Notes under the pieces: generated by a model | What the model was told of the DNA's origin: nothing | Seen by the model: only the letters and a program-made list of their open reading frames with translations | Database searches by the model: none | Program-made: the position numbers and the translations under genes | Shown: in pieces, positions 34,827-46,900 of the stretch | Layout: every line of letters starts with the position of its first letter | Numbering within the stretch: the first letter of the stretch is position 1 | From: Juglans regia | Lineage: Eukaryota; Streptophyta; Magnoliopsida; Fagales; Juglandaceae | Direction of reading: 5' to 3' | Length of the DNA: 64,000 nucleotides | Assembly (NCBI RefSeq): GCF_001411555.2 | Contig: NC_049903.1 | Coordinates: 19,573,234 to 19,637,233, forward strand

Positions 34827-35104
34827 AAACTCGTCAATTAGATATATATGATCTTTTCCTATCACAAAATTACATAGACGTACGGCTTATTAAAGTCCAA
34901 CAAATGAGGCATATGATTAGGAACCAATCTATACTAAACTGCATCACATCCTCATAAAGTAAGGGAATATAAGGTAGCATAACAAATGTTATCTTGTAAA
35001 ATCAATGGAGCTGCTTCATTCGCAACAGTGTCTGCCAATGTTTTCTCCATAACTACTAGGTTAGCTTGTAATACTGCACCAGTTTCATCCATAGAACTAA
35101 GGGA
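34827..35104. other. Unassigned sequence between copia 1 and gypsy integrase
   Basis: No convincing frame or terminal repeat; probably interior of the gypsy element into which copia 1 inserted. Confidence 0.3.
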
Positions 35105-36020
35105 AAGTGATGAGAGCGGGGTACTATTGGCCTCGCACACTACAAGACGTCGAGGAGTACGTGTGGAAGTGCAATTTTCAAGAATACTCCAAAGTGCCCC
35201 ATTGCCCGCCGGAAGAACTGAAGTCAATCACCTCGCCATGGCCCTTCGCCCAATGGGGAATCGACCTAGTAGGCCCCCTCCCCCGAGCAAGGGAAGAGTA
35301 AGTTTTGTAGTAGTGGCAGTGGACTACTTCACCAAGTGGGTAGAGTCTGAGGTGTTGGCAACGATCACGGCAAGCAACATCATACACTTTTTGTGGAAGA
35401 CGGTCATCTGTAGATTTGGCATTCCCCGCATCATCATATCAGATAATGGGAGGCAGTTTGATTCTGACCACTATCAAGACTAGTGTCAGGAACTAGGGAT
35501 CAAATTCCACTTCTCGTCTCCAGGACATCCTCAATCCAACGGGCAGGTGGAGGCGACGAACATGACACTGATGTGAATACTCAAAAAGAAACTTAGCTAT
35601 AGAAAGGTGCTTGGGTTGGAGAAACTTACTGGAGTTCTAAGAGCATACCAAATCACAATGAGGATCCCTACCTATAGGGTGCAACACTTTGAGCACAACT
35701 CCAACAACGAATGATTAGAAGAACAACTTGACTTGCTGGAGGAGGTCAAACTTTAAGTAGAAGTAAGGACAACCATTAACAAGAGGAGAGCAGAACGATG
35801 CTTCAACAAGCGTGTACGACCAAGGGCATTCAAGATTGGGGAACAACTACTCAAGACGAAGGAAAGCTGTGCCTTCGATGGGAAGGCCCCTATGTGGTCA
35901 CCGCCAACAATCGCTTGGGCTCCTACTGCAAGACTCCTAAGGGAACAAGATGTCACACCCCCGGAACTCCGAGCACCTGTAGAAGTTTTATTGCTTGAAA
36001 CGTTTATGACTTGTAATTTA
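35105..36020 (+). pseudogene. Ty3/gypsy integrase remnant, plus strand
   Basis: The plus strand reads GYYWPRTLQDVEEYV, then SPWPFAQWGIDLVGPLP. After a +1-type frame change near 35290 it reads VAVDYFTKWVES, CRFGIPRIIISDNGRQFD and GHPQSNGQVEATN, covering the integrase D-D-E positions. Stops follow near 35480 and later. The zinc-finger partner cysteine after KC is missing (KCNFQEY). The WPFAQWGID-type core is typical of the Tat side of plant gypsy elements. Coding text fades near 35830-36020. Confidence 0.85.
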
Positions 36021-36199
36021 AATTTATATGTCAATGGTGTATACTCTACTAATAAAAGTGTGACTTTTCAAGAATAAAATACGACTTGCCAATCTCAACT
36101 CCTTACTCCAACGCAATCTCCATCCATGTAACCTCCATCAACGTAATATCCATCAACAACATCTCTATCGACGACTACTTACCTCCTTGCAAGGCACCA

Positions 36200-37440
36200 A
36201 AGTGATGAGTTATGCCTAAGGTTACTTTATCCCTCTTGCGGTGGAGAGCGGGCCAGTCCTCGACTGCCTGACATTTACCTTCCTCGTGAGCATCAGCAGG
36301 AGGGAACGGGTCCAGTCCCAAACTACTCGATAACTTACCTCCCTGTGGGGTCCTAAAGGGCGAGATGCTCCTTAAGACTGTCTCATCCCTCCCGTGACAG
36401 AGAGCGGATCCAACTCCTCTGTTGCTCGGTAACTTACCCCGACCTCCACTATAACGAAGAGTGGGATCAGCACCCGCCTAACCCAATAGTTACCTTCCCT
36501 GTGATGTCAACTGGTGGGAGTGAGTCCAATCTCAAATTGCCCGACAACTTACCACCACATGAGGATTAGTAGGTGGGCAGGCGGCCAAACCTCCCTCACA
36601 TGGGAGAGCGAGTTTAGCCTCTTGGCTACCCGACAACTTACCCCACCCCCATCACGGTGAAGAGCAGATCGGCTTCTCAGCCATCCACCAAATTACCTCT
36701 TTGGGGGGACCAAAGGGGCGGGTTTAGCCTAAGGCATCTCAACCCCTCCTCGACGAAGAGCAGGTTTAGTCTTTGGACTCCCCAACATGACTCCTGGGAC
36801 TCCATCTCCAACAACGGAATGCCAATCGAGTAATACCTCGAACTCCAGTAGCGCTCCTTCTCCACCAAATGAAACGCCAAGCGATTAACGCCTCACATCT
36901 CCAGCAAAATAGCCTAGGTTTACAAATTTCGCATTCGTAGATCAAGGATGAGTTATATTAACTTGTTTATCCTTTCCAGTAGTATATTAGACGTCTCCTA
37001 CTTGCCTCATGGCGAAGAGCAGAATGGCTTCTCAGCCATTTGGAAAATTACCTCCTCGGGGGGACCAAAGGGGCGGGCTTAGTCTAAGGCATCTCGACCT
37101 TTCCCCATTGGAGAGTGGGTTTAGTTCTTCGACTACCCAATGTTACGCCATCTCTAACGACGGAACGCCAAACAAGTAGTGCCTCAGAATCCTCATCGAA
37201 CTCCCCATCCACCAAATGAGAAACCAGGTTTGTAAACTTCACACTCGTAGTTGCGGATGAGTTATATGAACTTGCTTAGTTTTTCCAGGCTCCTGCGCTA
37301 TTAAACATCTCCTACCTGCCTTACGACAAAGAACCAGACAACTCCTCAGCTATGCGATAACTCATGCCTCCTGAGGAGTCAAAGCGAAGAGCTTAGCCAA
37401 AGGCATCTCAACCTCCCTCCTTGTGGAATGCGGGCCCGTT
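36200..37440 (+). repeat. Degenerate tandem repeats, units of about 315-355 bp
   Basis: GGCTTCTCAGCCAT…GGGGGGACCAAAGGGGCGGG…TAAGGCATCTC occurs at about 36671 and again at 37026 (offset 355), with a more eroded third copy ending AAGGCATCTCAACC at about 37400. Within units, phrases such as GAAGAGCGGGTTTAG and CCCGACAACTTACC recur. The position between plus-strand pol and the antisense ORF parallels 2186-2740. Confidence 0.7.
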
Positions 37441-37917
37441 CTCTCCACTACACAGCGTAGGCTCCCAAGGATCCAAACCGGAGGCAACAAATCGAGACAA
37501 CCTTATGATTGTAATAACAGACAAATTTTACTTGTGGTTGTTCACCACACAAGTGGCATCACCCCTATACTCCTCGCCCGGTGCACTTCCTGAAGCGTAC
37601 GAATGAAATGCTAAGAGCAAAGAAGAAAAAGAAGAAGCCAAGAAGAAACAACAGTATGTATAAGGAACTCCATTAGTATTATTGCGAAGTACATTACAAA
37701 TAACAAAAAAGAAATACATCGATACAAGAGGGGAAATATTCAATTGGCGGGGTTGTCACTAGCGAGGTTGTCTGAGAGTGCGCTCGAAATCAGCTCTTAC
37801 TTTATTAAGGCACCACGCTTCAACTCCGCCGGGTTAGGGGGAGTTCTTACACTTTCAGTTCCCTCAAATTGTTTCAGAGATTCAAGAGCAATTGATCTCT
37901 CATTCTCTCCAAACCCT
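37441..37917. other. Spacer before the antisense ORF end
   Basis: Noncoding-looking sequence between the tandem repeats and the C-terminal end of the antisense ORF. Confidence 0.3.
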
Positions 37918-40715
37918 CTAGATAGTCTTAATTCCAGGTGTCGTTGCTGACCAAGTGGACACGCGACAACTCCTCGCACAGTCGACGAAGGGCGATTTTG
38001 GTGTTGTCGAGGCTATAACGCAAGTCAAGATGGTGGCCTCAATGGCGGTTATCACACGATCGGCCTCACTTTTCTCAAACTTCAAGCCCTTCACTGTCTT
38101 ATTTTTGGCCTTGAGAGAGTCCCTCGTTTCTTGCAAAGACTTGGAGGCCTTCTTGAACCTCTCTTCCAACCATTTGTATGACCGGGAGTCAGAGTCGTGC
38201 TGTTTGAGCAACTTCAAGTTGAAGAGTTGTCAGCTTGCAGTCGCTCCAACTCCTCCTATTGGCGATCAAGTGACTCCTGAAAGTTGTGCCTTGCCTCCTT
38301 GGTAAGTGCCGCTTCAAGACAGTGCGAGCCGGACTCCTCTCGGGACCTCTCCAAGTCAGACTTAAGTTGGGCCTTGCATTGAAGAAGCTGGAGAATCCTC
38401 TTTTGCCTCCATCGCTGACTGAACTGTACCTTGACGAGGGTTTTTTTCAACTCCTTTTTTCTCTCCCTCTCTTCTTTGGCACAGTGTAAGATCAACTGTG
38501 CCAAAAATTGGAGCGCCCGGTTCCCTCCTTTTAGTACCTTCCGGTCGTCCACAATTAATGCCGCCAACTACTCTACGCTCTGCCACAAAGATTTCAAGTT
38601 AGTGATGAAGGGAAATGCACTAAGAAAGCTTAAACAGAAATATGACGACTCAATAGCTGACCTTGGAAATGGTCAAGACGGCCCTTGCCTACCATCGGCC
38701 TTGGGGCAACATTCCCCTTCTCCTCAGAAGGATTCTCAAGTACAATGCCATCACCCCAATGCCTCAGCACCCACCATGAATTCCGCAGGGGATGGACCTC
38801 CCCGGCCTTCACCTTTCCCTTCCAGGGCACCTTCAGGAATCTCTCTGACCCTTGAGCCCATAGAAACTACTGGAGCCTTGCCAGCCACTGACACATTTGC
38901 ACCAAGCCCAATGAGGGCTTCCTCGATCTCTCCAGGTGCTATCGCCCTTGCCTCGGCACTAGCCCCCGTTGATACCAAGGCCGAGATGGTGTTAGTGAAG
39001 GCTAAAGAAACACCAGCGTCTGCCAATGTGGTTGGGGCCTCACCACCCTTGCCAACTCCAACCCCATTTACAGTTTCTTTCGAAACCAAGGCCAGGGTGG
39101 TGTAAATGGAGGGCAATCGAGCCCGACATCAGTTGAAACTGCCAAAACTTCACTGACCTCCACTGACACCGCCATGACCTCAATCACGGGTGCATTCTCC
39201 AGAACCCCCTCGGTCCATGACAAGACACTCGCTATCTCTCTCCTGGACACTATGTCGTCACCTCCCTCGCCCTCCAAGTTGGGCTCAGTCAAGACATCCT
39301 CCACTTCAGACTTCAGCGGAATAAGCGATGGGAGAATCCGGGATGGAAACCTGGTCAATGAGATCTTCACCCCCGGCAGGGCGCTCTTTGAATAAGGGCA
39401 AAGGAACACTCTCGAGATTAATGTTGGGGTCCGGGGGTACTATCTGGGACTCTAAAATAGGATGGTCCAAAAGGACCACATAAAATCGCATGGAAAGCAA
39501 CTAACTCCTCTCCAAATGAAAGTTCCACACCCCCACATTGCCGGCAGGGTTGGAGAAGAAGCCTTCGAAATAGTTGGCGAACCCCCCGAACTGTGTGAGA
39601 TTGGCCATCAGGGGATCAACACGAACTTGCTGAAGAGAATCAGAGCCACCCGCCCCTCGTGGGAAAAGAGAAGAAGGTGTGGCGTGAGGAGGTGGTACGG
39701 TCACCGTCACCTTTTCGACGACTCGGCTTTGGCTGTTGGACAAGCGTTGTAACCAAGGATTGCCTTGGAAAGGGAATGAGCATATTTTCAGAGTCGGCTT
39801 TTGTAGGAGACTTCGTCCTGGTTTTCTTCCCCTACCCCTCCACCGACGGGCTAGGGGAACATCTATGGACCTGGGGCACAATCGCTTGCATAAGTAAGGT
39901 CCGATTAGCAAAACACATGTTGGCCAGAGGAGGAAAATATCGTCAAAGGATGCCCTCATCTAACAAGACCTTGGAAAAAACAGCGTCTGGATGGGCTTTC
40001 ACCCAAGCGCAAATGACCTCGATCCAACTCACTTCCTAGGGAGTCGTTGAGGGTCTGGAGCTCTTGTCATTGCCCACGACCTCCAAATGGCGCGAACGGG
40101 GTAGTCACACTAGTTGGCCTGCTCGAATGGAAACTCCTACTCCCTACCAAAGAAGAAGAAAAAGTGTCGACTCCAACCCTTCACCTTGTTATACTGCAGC
40201 TCCAAATGAGTCAACGCTTGAATGGATCTAAAACTACACGCGTTGCCACTCTGCTTTAGAAGATTGTGGGTAAGAATGAACTCATGTGCAGTGAGATCAG
40301 GCTACTCGGAACCTACGTCCTCCAACGCTCATTGCCAGATGACGCAACACGATATCAGGGTCCTCCACGCATTTGGGTGGAGTTGGGAAGGTGCCAAGTG
40401 CAAGTGGTCCAGCATATCACGAACTGGACGGCAGAAAGGTAGCCTAAGGCCGTTGGAGAACATGCTAGGGTACATAGCCACCTTCAACGCGTACCTTTCA
40501 GAGTCCACGACGCCTTCATTGGGGGACAACACCTCAAACTCTACAATGCCAGGCACTTTGTAGGTCACCACCGACCGCCACGAGAACCTGTCAAATATTT
40601 GTGACTCGGTGTAGACCTCAAGAGGATCTAGGCCCCCAGGAGCATGTAAATAAATAGGAGACTTGGCGGGCTTAAGGTTTTTAGGGGTACGACGTGAAGA
40701 GTTCCTTAGAGCCAT
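37918..40715 (-). pseudogene. Antisense ORF of gypsy element 2, Transposase_28-like domain
   Basis: From ATG 40715 the minus strand encodes 128 residues including YTESQIFDRFSWRS, LPFCRPVRDMLDHLHLAPSQ and LHPNAWRTLISCCVIW, the signature of the putative gypsy-type transposase domain. After stops and frame changes come a Pro/Ser-rich region (39959-38751) and a coiled coil (38567-37918: KEERERKKELKKTL, ERFKKASKSLQETRDSLKAK). It is transcribed opposite to the integrase at 35105, an arrangement described for additional ORFs of Tat-type gypsy elements. Function is unknown and this copy looks dead. Confidence 0.7.
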
Positions 40716-40817
40716 GTGAATGTAAGACGGAAGAAGGGAAGACGGAATATATGCAGAGAGAAGTTTGAAGAGAAAAGAAGAGAAGACAAAGTGGGCTACG
40801 ACGACTAAGGGAGAGAA

Positions 40818-40825
40818 TTTAAATA
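40818..40825 (-). promoter_or_regulatory. Candidate TATA box for antisense ORF 2
   Basis: TATTTAAA on the minus strand about 105 bp before the ATG, beside GGGGTTT. See the counterpart at 11581-11589. Confidence 0.4.
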
Positions 40826-41590
40826 AACCCCAGCAACGATTGGCATCCCAAAGTCATGGGAATGCACACGCCCTATGAAGCTGGCAAGACGAGCACGAAT
40901 CCCATGGCATGTATTGTGCGATGTGACGTGGAAAGAAGGAGCCGCATTACACCATCAATGCTAAGGGAACTGAAAAGACACAATCAAGTGCAAAATCCAA
41001 CAGTTAGAAAATGTGCTAATAAAGTCGGGAGGGGAACCGTCGCCTGACATCATTAAAATGATGAAAAAACCACACGGGCATAATCTAGAGCCCAGAACCT
41101 TACAAGTAGAAGAGCCGGGAGAGTAATAGCTTCCCATTTCTAAGGAAGATGATCTTAACGGGAGCGATTGTGGGAAAATTTATAGCATGAAGATGAAGGC
41201 AAAAAGAAATTCCCATCATACTAGTCTGATAAGAATTGGCGAGGTAACCGTAAATGGGTTCTCCTTCCTATTGGCCCGTACAGCAAGCCCACGAGAGACC
41301 ATTGGGGAAGTAAGTTAAAGAGCCTTGGCCAAACCTATCCAAGGCTAACGACCCTTCACTAAAAAGGGTTAGTGGGTCTCAGCAGAGTACTCTGCCCATA
41401 GGCAAAACCGACTCACGAAGCAACCTACACATAAGGAAAGCGGGCGGTAGAGGTAGATGAGACTCGTCGACTTGACACCTCCCCAATGACACTCTACCCT
41501 CGGGAAACTACGCAGGCAGGTGGGTGAAAAATATATGGAACTCTTGATCTTTTGACAGCAGGTATGGAGGAGGTTAACAGGGAACGTGAT
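40826..41590. other. Flank of gypsy element 2, possibly LTR, up to the gap
   Basis: No ORF of note. Given the order pol, repeats, antisense ORF, the 3' LTR should start hereabouts, but no second copy is available for comparison. Confidence 0.35.
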
Positions 41591-41690
41591 NNNNNNNNNN
41601 NNNNNNNNNNNNNNNNNNNNNNNNNNNNNNNNNNNNNNNNNNNNNNNNNNNNNNNNNNNNNNNNNNNNNNNNNNNNNNNNNNNNNNNNNN
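41591..41690. other. Assembly gap (100 N)
   Basis: Exactly 100 N, a conventional placeholder, so the true distance and even the adjacency are unknown. Confidence 0.98.
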
Positions 41691-43023
41691 CTTGCACCGT
41701 ATGTATCTCACCCTGCTTGGGCCGCCAGGTTAACGACATGTTATTTTGAGCCTTATTTTTTTTATTTTTTTAATAAATATGCGATATAGTGATGATGAGT
41801 AGATGAACTCATTTAATTTATAAGAATAAAAAAAATTAAAAAATTAAGTCTGATATGCAATATATTTTTTTTCCTTTCCCTTGTAGAGTCGTAACATATA
41901 TGTTGGGCGGCTGAATATAGATTAAAGTTATAATTTGAAATGAGATTCTTTTAAGTTTTACTTTGATGACATAAATAATTATTATATTAACTAAAAAGTA
42001 TTTAAAAGTCAGGCCTTTGGCTTTGAGTTTCCTATCTCAAATTACTAATTACTTATTCTATTTTTATGATTCAAAATTTTCATATTCTAATTTGAGCAAA
42101 ATGATTGATTATTCGATTATTAATTCTTCAAGTGAACGTACGTCGCGTTTGGTTCGCGAAATTTAACATTCCCTTTGCATTTTTAAGAAGAGAAATAATA
42201 GTTACAATCGTAAATATATAAGTACTACATAATCATTTTAAAAAAAGTAAATAAATACGATATTTATATAAAAAGAAAATTAATTTTTTAACAGTAAATT
42301 ATATCTTTTTTTAAAATAACTACACGATATTTATATACTACGTGATTATATATAGTATTACTTTTTTATGAAAGCATGCAGTACTGCAGTACTTGGGAAA
42401 TCTAAATTCCTTATAAAGTGACAAAGCTCACGTTTGGAAATAACTAAGAAAGTGATGAGATTCCATATAATATAATATAATATTCTCAAGTTTTTGGTTT
42501 ATTCCTAATAATCCTAGAGGAATCATTTGTCTTTCCCAAAATATCCATAAATTTTATCTGAATTATGTAAGGTTTTTTAAAATTTTTTCTGTATATATAT
42601 ATATATTTTTTTTATCTCAACAAGTAAAAATATATAAAAAAAAAAATGAAATAAAGTTTCTTGATAAAATAGTAGGATAAAACTTCATTAAACAAAATGA
42701 TATATCTAACAAAAAATAGCATGCAAGAACAAAAAACGTAGCTAGCTAATGTACAAGTTCATAATTAAAAAGTTGCAAACAGTACCATTGGCTATAAAGA
42801 TTATTAATGTTGCCAGCTATGACATATATAATAATGAAATACTCGGCGCCCCTATATCTTCGAGAACTTGAATCACATGATAGTCATATTTAATTGTAGT
42901 TGTTGGTCAAAATAAAATAAAAAACTAAATGCATGCCAAGTAATTCTTTTTAAATATGCCTATTAAGTCATAGTTTATATATAAATAAAATTACAGCCGT
43001 GATTTGAAAATCTAAGATCGAGA
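41691..43023. other. AT-rich intergenic sequence
   Basis: No convincing gene, repeat pair or RNA; short AT runs such as TATATATATATATA near 42593. Confidence 0.45.
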
Positions 43024-43024
43024 A

Positions 43025-43175
43025 AGTGAAATGTGCAAACGCTGTGCAGTCGCTTTGAAAAAGAGTGGAGTCTATTATTAAAACATTAATTTTTTTTCAT
43101 GTAGGTCTCATATTTATTTACTTTTTTCAAAACGACTGCAAGGCGCTTGCACACTCACGACTGCAAGTATCATTT
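43025..43175. mobile_element. Foldback MITE-like element (about 150 bp)
   Basis: The left arm ATGTGCAAACGCTGTGCAG…TTTGAAAAA (43030-43064) is the imperfect complement of the right arm CTTTTTTCAAAACGACTGC…GCTTGCACAC (43121-43154), around a 55-bp AT-rich centre. Terminal details and target duplication are unclear. Confidence 0.5.
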
Positions 43176-43402
43176 CCTTTTATATAATCCCATCATGCAG
43201 ATAGAGTAATCTTTACAAATTACACGTATCCAAATGTCACATCATATATAATTCTGTATTTTGTTTATTATTATTATTAAGAAATTTACCATGTGTATTA
43301 CTTATATATTTATAATGTCTTGTATAAAATTAATGCTCTCCACATGCTTGCTAGACTCGGAGAGGCGAGCTCGTGCATTCTTTAAAACGAATTAATTCGT
43401 AA

Positions 43403-43431
43403 GCATGCATGCATGCATGCGGGTATATATA
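43403..43431 (+). promoter_or_regulatory. GCAT repeat followed by TATATATAG: candidate promoter
   Basis: GCATGCATGCATGCATGC (overlapping CATGCA RY motifs, bound by plant B3-domain factors) is directly followed by GGGTATATATAG. A pyrimidine-rich leader (CTCTCTTCTTCTTCTTT) starts about 45 bp later. No ORF downstream is recognisable before the copia insertion at 43680. Confidence 0.35.
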
Positions 43432-43679
43432 GCTGCCAGATAGAAATCACTTAAATCATCCCTTAAATTTTCTCTCTTCTTCTTCTTTTTCTACCGCACG
43501 AGACCCCTTTCTTTTTATCTTCTATTTCCTTTACTTCTTCGGTGCCACCGCGTTGTCGACGACTAAATGGACACCATCAACCCTTTTTTTTTTTGGCGGG
43601 TTTTGTTGTATTTTTTTAGGGCTCCAATGTAGTTGTTTTGGTTGCGGGTTTCGAATCATATTGTAATACCCAGCATATT

Positions 43680-43900
43680 TGAAACAGAGTATAGGAGAGA
43701 AGAAGAAGAAGAAGAAGAAAAAGAAGAAGAGGAAAGAAGCTTGAAGAAAAGAATCAAATTTGTTCTTATTCGATGATCAGAGTTTACATGCAAACTCTGT
43801 ATTTATACACAAAAGAAAAAAGTAAGTGATCTAACTAACTATGATATGATCCAATGAAAAATATACACGTGTTTCATTTAATTTCTATACTATTGTAATA
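43680..43900 (-). repeat. Copia element 2, 3' LTR
   Basis: 221 bp, paired with 48337-48555. It has a GAA microsatellite near its plus-strand start. Confidence 0.93.
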
Positions 43901-43904
43901 GTCC

Positions 43905-46900
43905 CCCTCAAGATTGTGTATATATTATGCACATTCATCGTGGATAACAAAGACTCAAATGATTTAGATCCTAAAGGTTTAGTCATTAAATCTGCAACTT
44001 GATGAACAGAAGCAACATGTAGAGTAGTTAATGATCCCTCTTGAATTTTCTCACGTACCAAATGACAATCTAATTCAATATGCTTAGTTCTTTCATGATA
44101 AACTGGATTTGCTGCTATATGAAGTGCAGCTTGATTATCACAAAATAAAAGGGCTGGCTAAGGATTTAACTGATGCAAGTCAGTAAGTAAAGCTCGAATC
44201 CAAGTAATTTCACAGACTGTGAAGGCCATTGATCTATACTCAGCCTCTGCAGAAGATCTAGAAATTGTGTGTTGTTTCTTGGACTTCCAAGAGATGAGAG
44301 AATCAGCAATGAAAATACAATACCCATTCACTGATCTACGAGTATCTGGGCAACTAGCCCAATCTAAATCTGAAAAAGCTTTAATGTGAACATTTGAAGA
44401 TGCAGGAAAAAACAAGCCTTGACCTGGAGCCAATTTAAGATATCTAAGAATTCTTAAGGCAGCTTGTAAATGTGGTACACGAGGGCTGTCCAAAAACTGA
44501 CTTAAATGATGAACTGCATATGTAATATATGGCCTCGTGTGAGTAAGATAGAGCAGTTTTCCAATCAACCTCCTATAGGCAGAAATATCATCAACTATAT
44601 CACCATCTTCTTTTGACAAGTTGGAATGAGTATCCATAGGAAAGAGAACTGGTTTAGCAGCAAGCAAACCAGCATCATAAATTAATTCTAGAGTGTATTT
44701 TCTTTGAGACAAAGAAATACCTTTTTCTGTGACCTTGCAATTTCCATACCAAGAAAAAATTTAGTTGGCCCCAAATCTTTCAGCTTAAATTGATTTACTT
44801 TGACAGCTTCAATAGCATTTAAATCACTGCTAGCAAGGAGTATGTCATCGACATAAAGCAGTAGAGCTACGAATGAATCACCTTCCTTTTTAGTAAACAA
44901 AGAGTAATCTGCTTTGGATTGTGAGAACCCAATACGAAATAACACAGATGTAAATTTTGAATTCCATTGTCTAGAAGCCTGTTTCAGACCATAGAGAGAT
45001 CTTTGTAGCTTGCATACTCTTGTGTCCCCCTTACTAAGATAACCAAGAGGTGCTTTCATGAATACTTCTTCATCTAAGTCTCCATATAAGAAAGCATTAT
45101 TGACATCTAAATGAAACAAATGCCAATTATGAATTGCAGCAAGTGATAAAAGACATCTGATAGTAACCATCTTTGCAACAGGTGAAAAAGTCTAAAAAAA
45201 ATCTAGACCTTCCTTTTGAGTATACCCTTTGGCAACAATCTTGTCTTGTGTCTCTCAATTGAACCATCAGAATTCTATTTAATTTTATATACCCATTTAC
45301 AACCTATAGGCATTTTATTGGGAGGTAGATTTGTAAGGACTCAAGTGTTATTAGATTCTAATGCAAATAATTCTGCAGACATACCAGCTCTCCAATGAGC
45401 ATGCTTAACAGCTTGGTGATAAAAAGTAGGTTCCAATTCAGAAGATATAGCAACAGAAAAAATTCTATGTAATTGAGACAATTTAGAATAAGATAGAACA
45501 TCAGAAATGCTATATTTATTACCTGAATGAATAACAGAATCTTTAGAAAATTTTTGGGAGCTAGAATCAGCCATATTGCAATGATAGCTTTGCAAGTAAC
45601 CAGGTATTTTATACTGTCGAGTTGACCTTCTAAGGGATGGAAAATGAGTCTCATCATTTAGGGATGGCAAACTTGTGTTTTCTATAGGGATTGTATCAAC
45701 AGAAGGTATTTGAGATGAAGATGAATTAGAAGGTGTTTGAGATGAAGGTAGTTCAGAAGGTATGAAGTTTTCTGTATAATCAGAAACTGCCTTAGGAAGA
45801 ACATTGTGACTTTATGAAGAATGAGTAGATTTAGAATGAACTTCCAAACTAGGATTGACATTTGAAATATTGGATTGAGAGAATGGAAAGATTGACCCAT
45901 GAAAAATTACATCTCTTGAAACAAAAAATTTTTTATTTTCTAGATCAAAAAGTTTATATCCTTTTATACCAAAGGATATCATACAAACATGCATTTTCTT
46001 GCTCTAGAATAAAATATTGTTCTATTTTGTGTAAGAGTGGATGCATAACATAAACATCCAAAAACCCTCAAATGATTATATGATGGAATTTAATTATTGA
46101 GAACCTGATGTGGAGATTTATTATTTAAAACTAAAGATGGAATACGATTTATGAGATAACATGCAGTGAGTATGCATTCTCCCCAAAAAACTAAATGTAT
46201 ATTTGATTGAAATTTTAAAACTCTTGCCACATTTAGTAAATGTTGATGTTTTCTCAAATATAGAATTTTGTTGGGGTGTTTCTATACACGAGATCTAATG
46301 TATGATGCCTTTTGAAGCAAAAAAAATCTGTCATTTTAAATTCTAAACCATTATCACTTCTCACATATTGTATTTTTGTTCTGAACTGTGTGTCAATCAG
46401 ATTATAAAAGGTAATGAAAATATTCCTAACTTCAGATTTTGTTTTCATCAAATACACCAAAGTGAATCTTGAGTGATCATCAACTAAAGTGAGGAAATAT
46501 CTTGCATTATTATGGGTTGGAATAGAGAATGGACCCCATATGTCACAATGAACAAGATGGAAAGGAAAACTTTCATTATATGAATGAACTTGGAAATGGA
46601 GTCTTTTCTGTTTTGCCAAAGGACAAATTGTACAATGATCAACAAGTTTATCTAGAAAAGTAATGTCTAGTACATTCTTGGAGAGAAAAGATAATCGAGA
46701 TATGGAAGGGTGACCTAATCTACTGTGCCAGACTTTAGATTTTGTAACAGAGTTTATAAGATTTGGTTTAGGTTGAGCCTCAACAGCAATAATATCTGAT
46801 TGCTGCAATATGTATAGTCCAGCTGATCTCCTAGCTATCCCAATCATCTTCCATGGGGTAAATTCCTGAATAAAACAAGAATCAGGTAAGAATATAAAAA

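Noticed and set aside
39068..39752. Plus-strand ORFs over the antisense ORF region (for example 38431-39105)
   Set aside because: The minus-strand frames carry the recognisable domain and coiled coil; the plus-strand frames are shadows of a GC-rich low-complexity segment.
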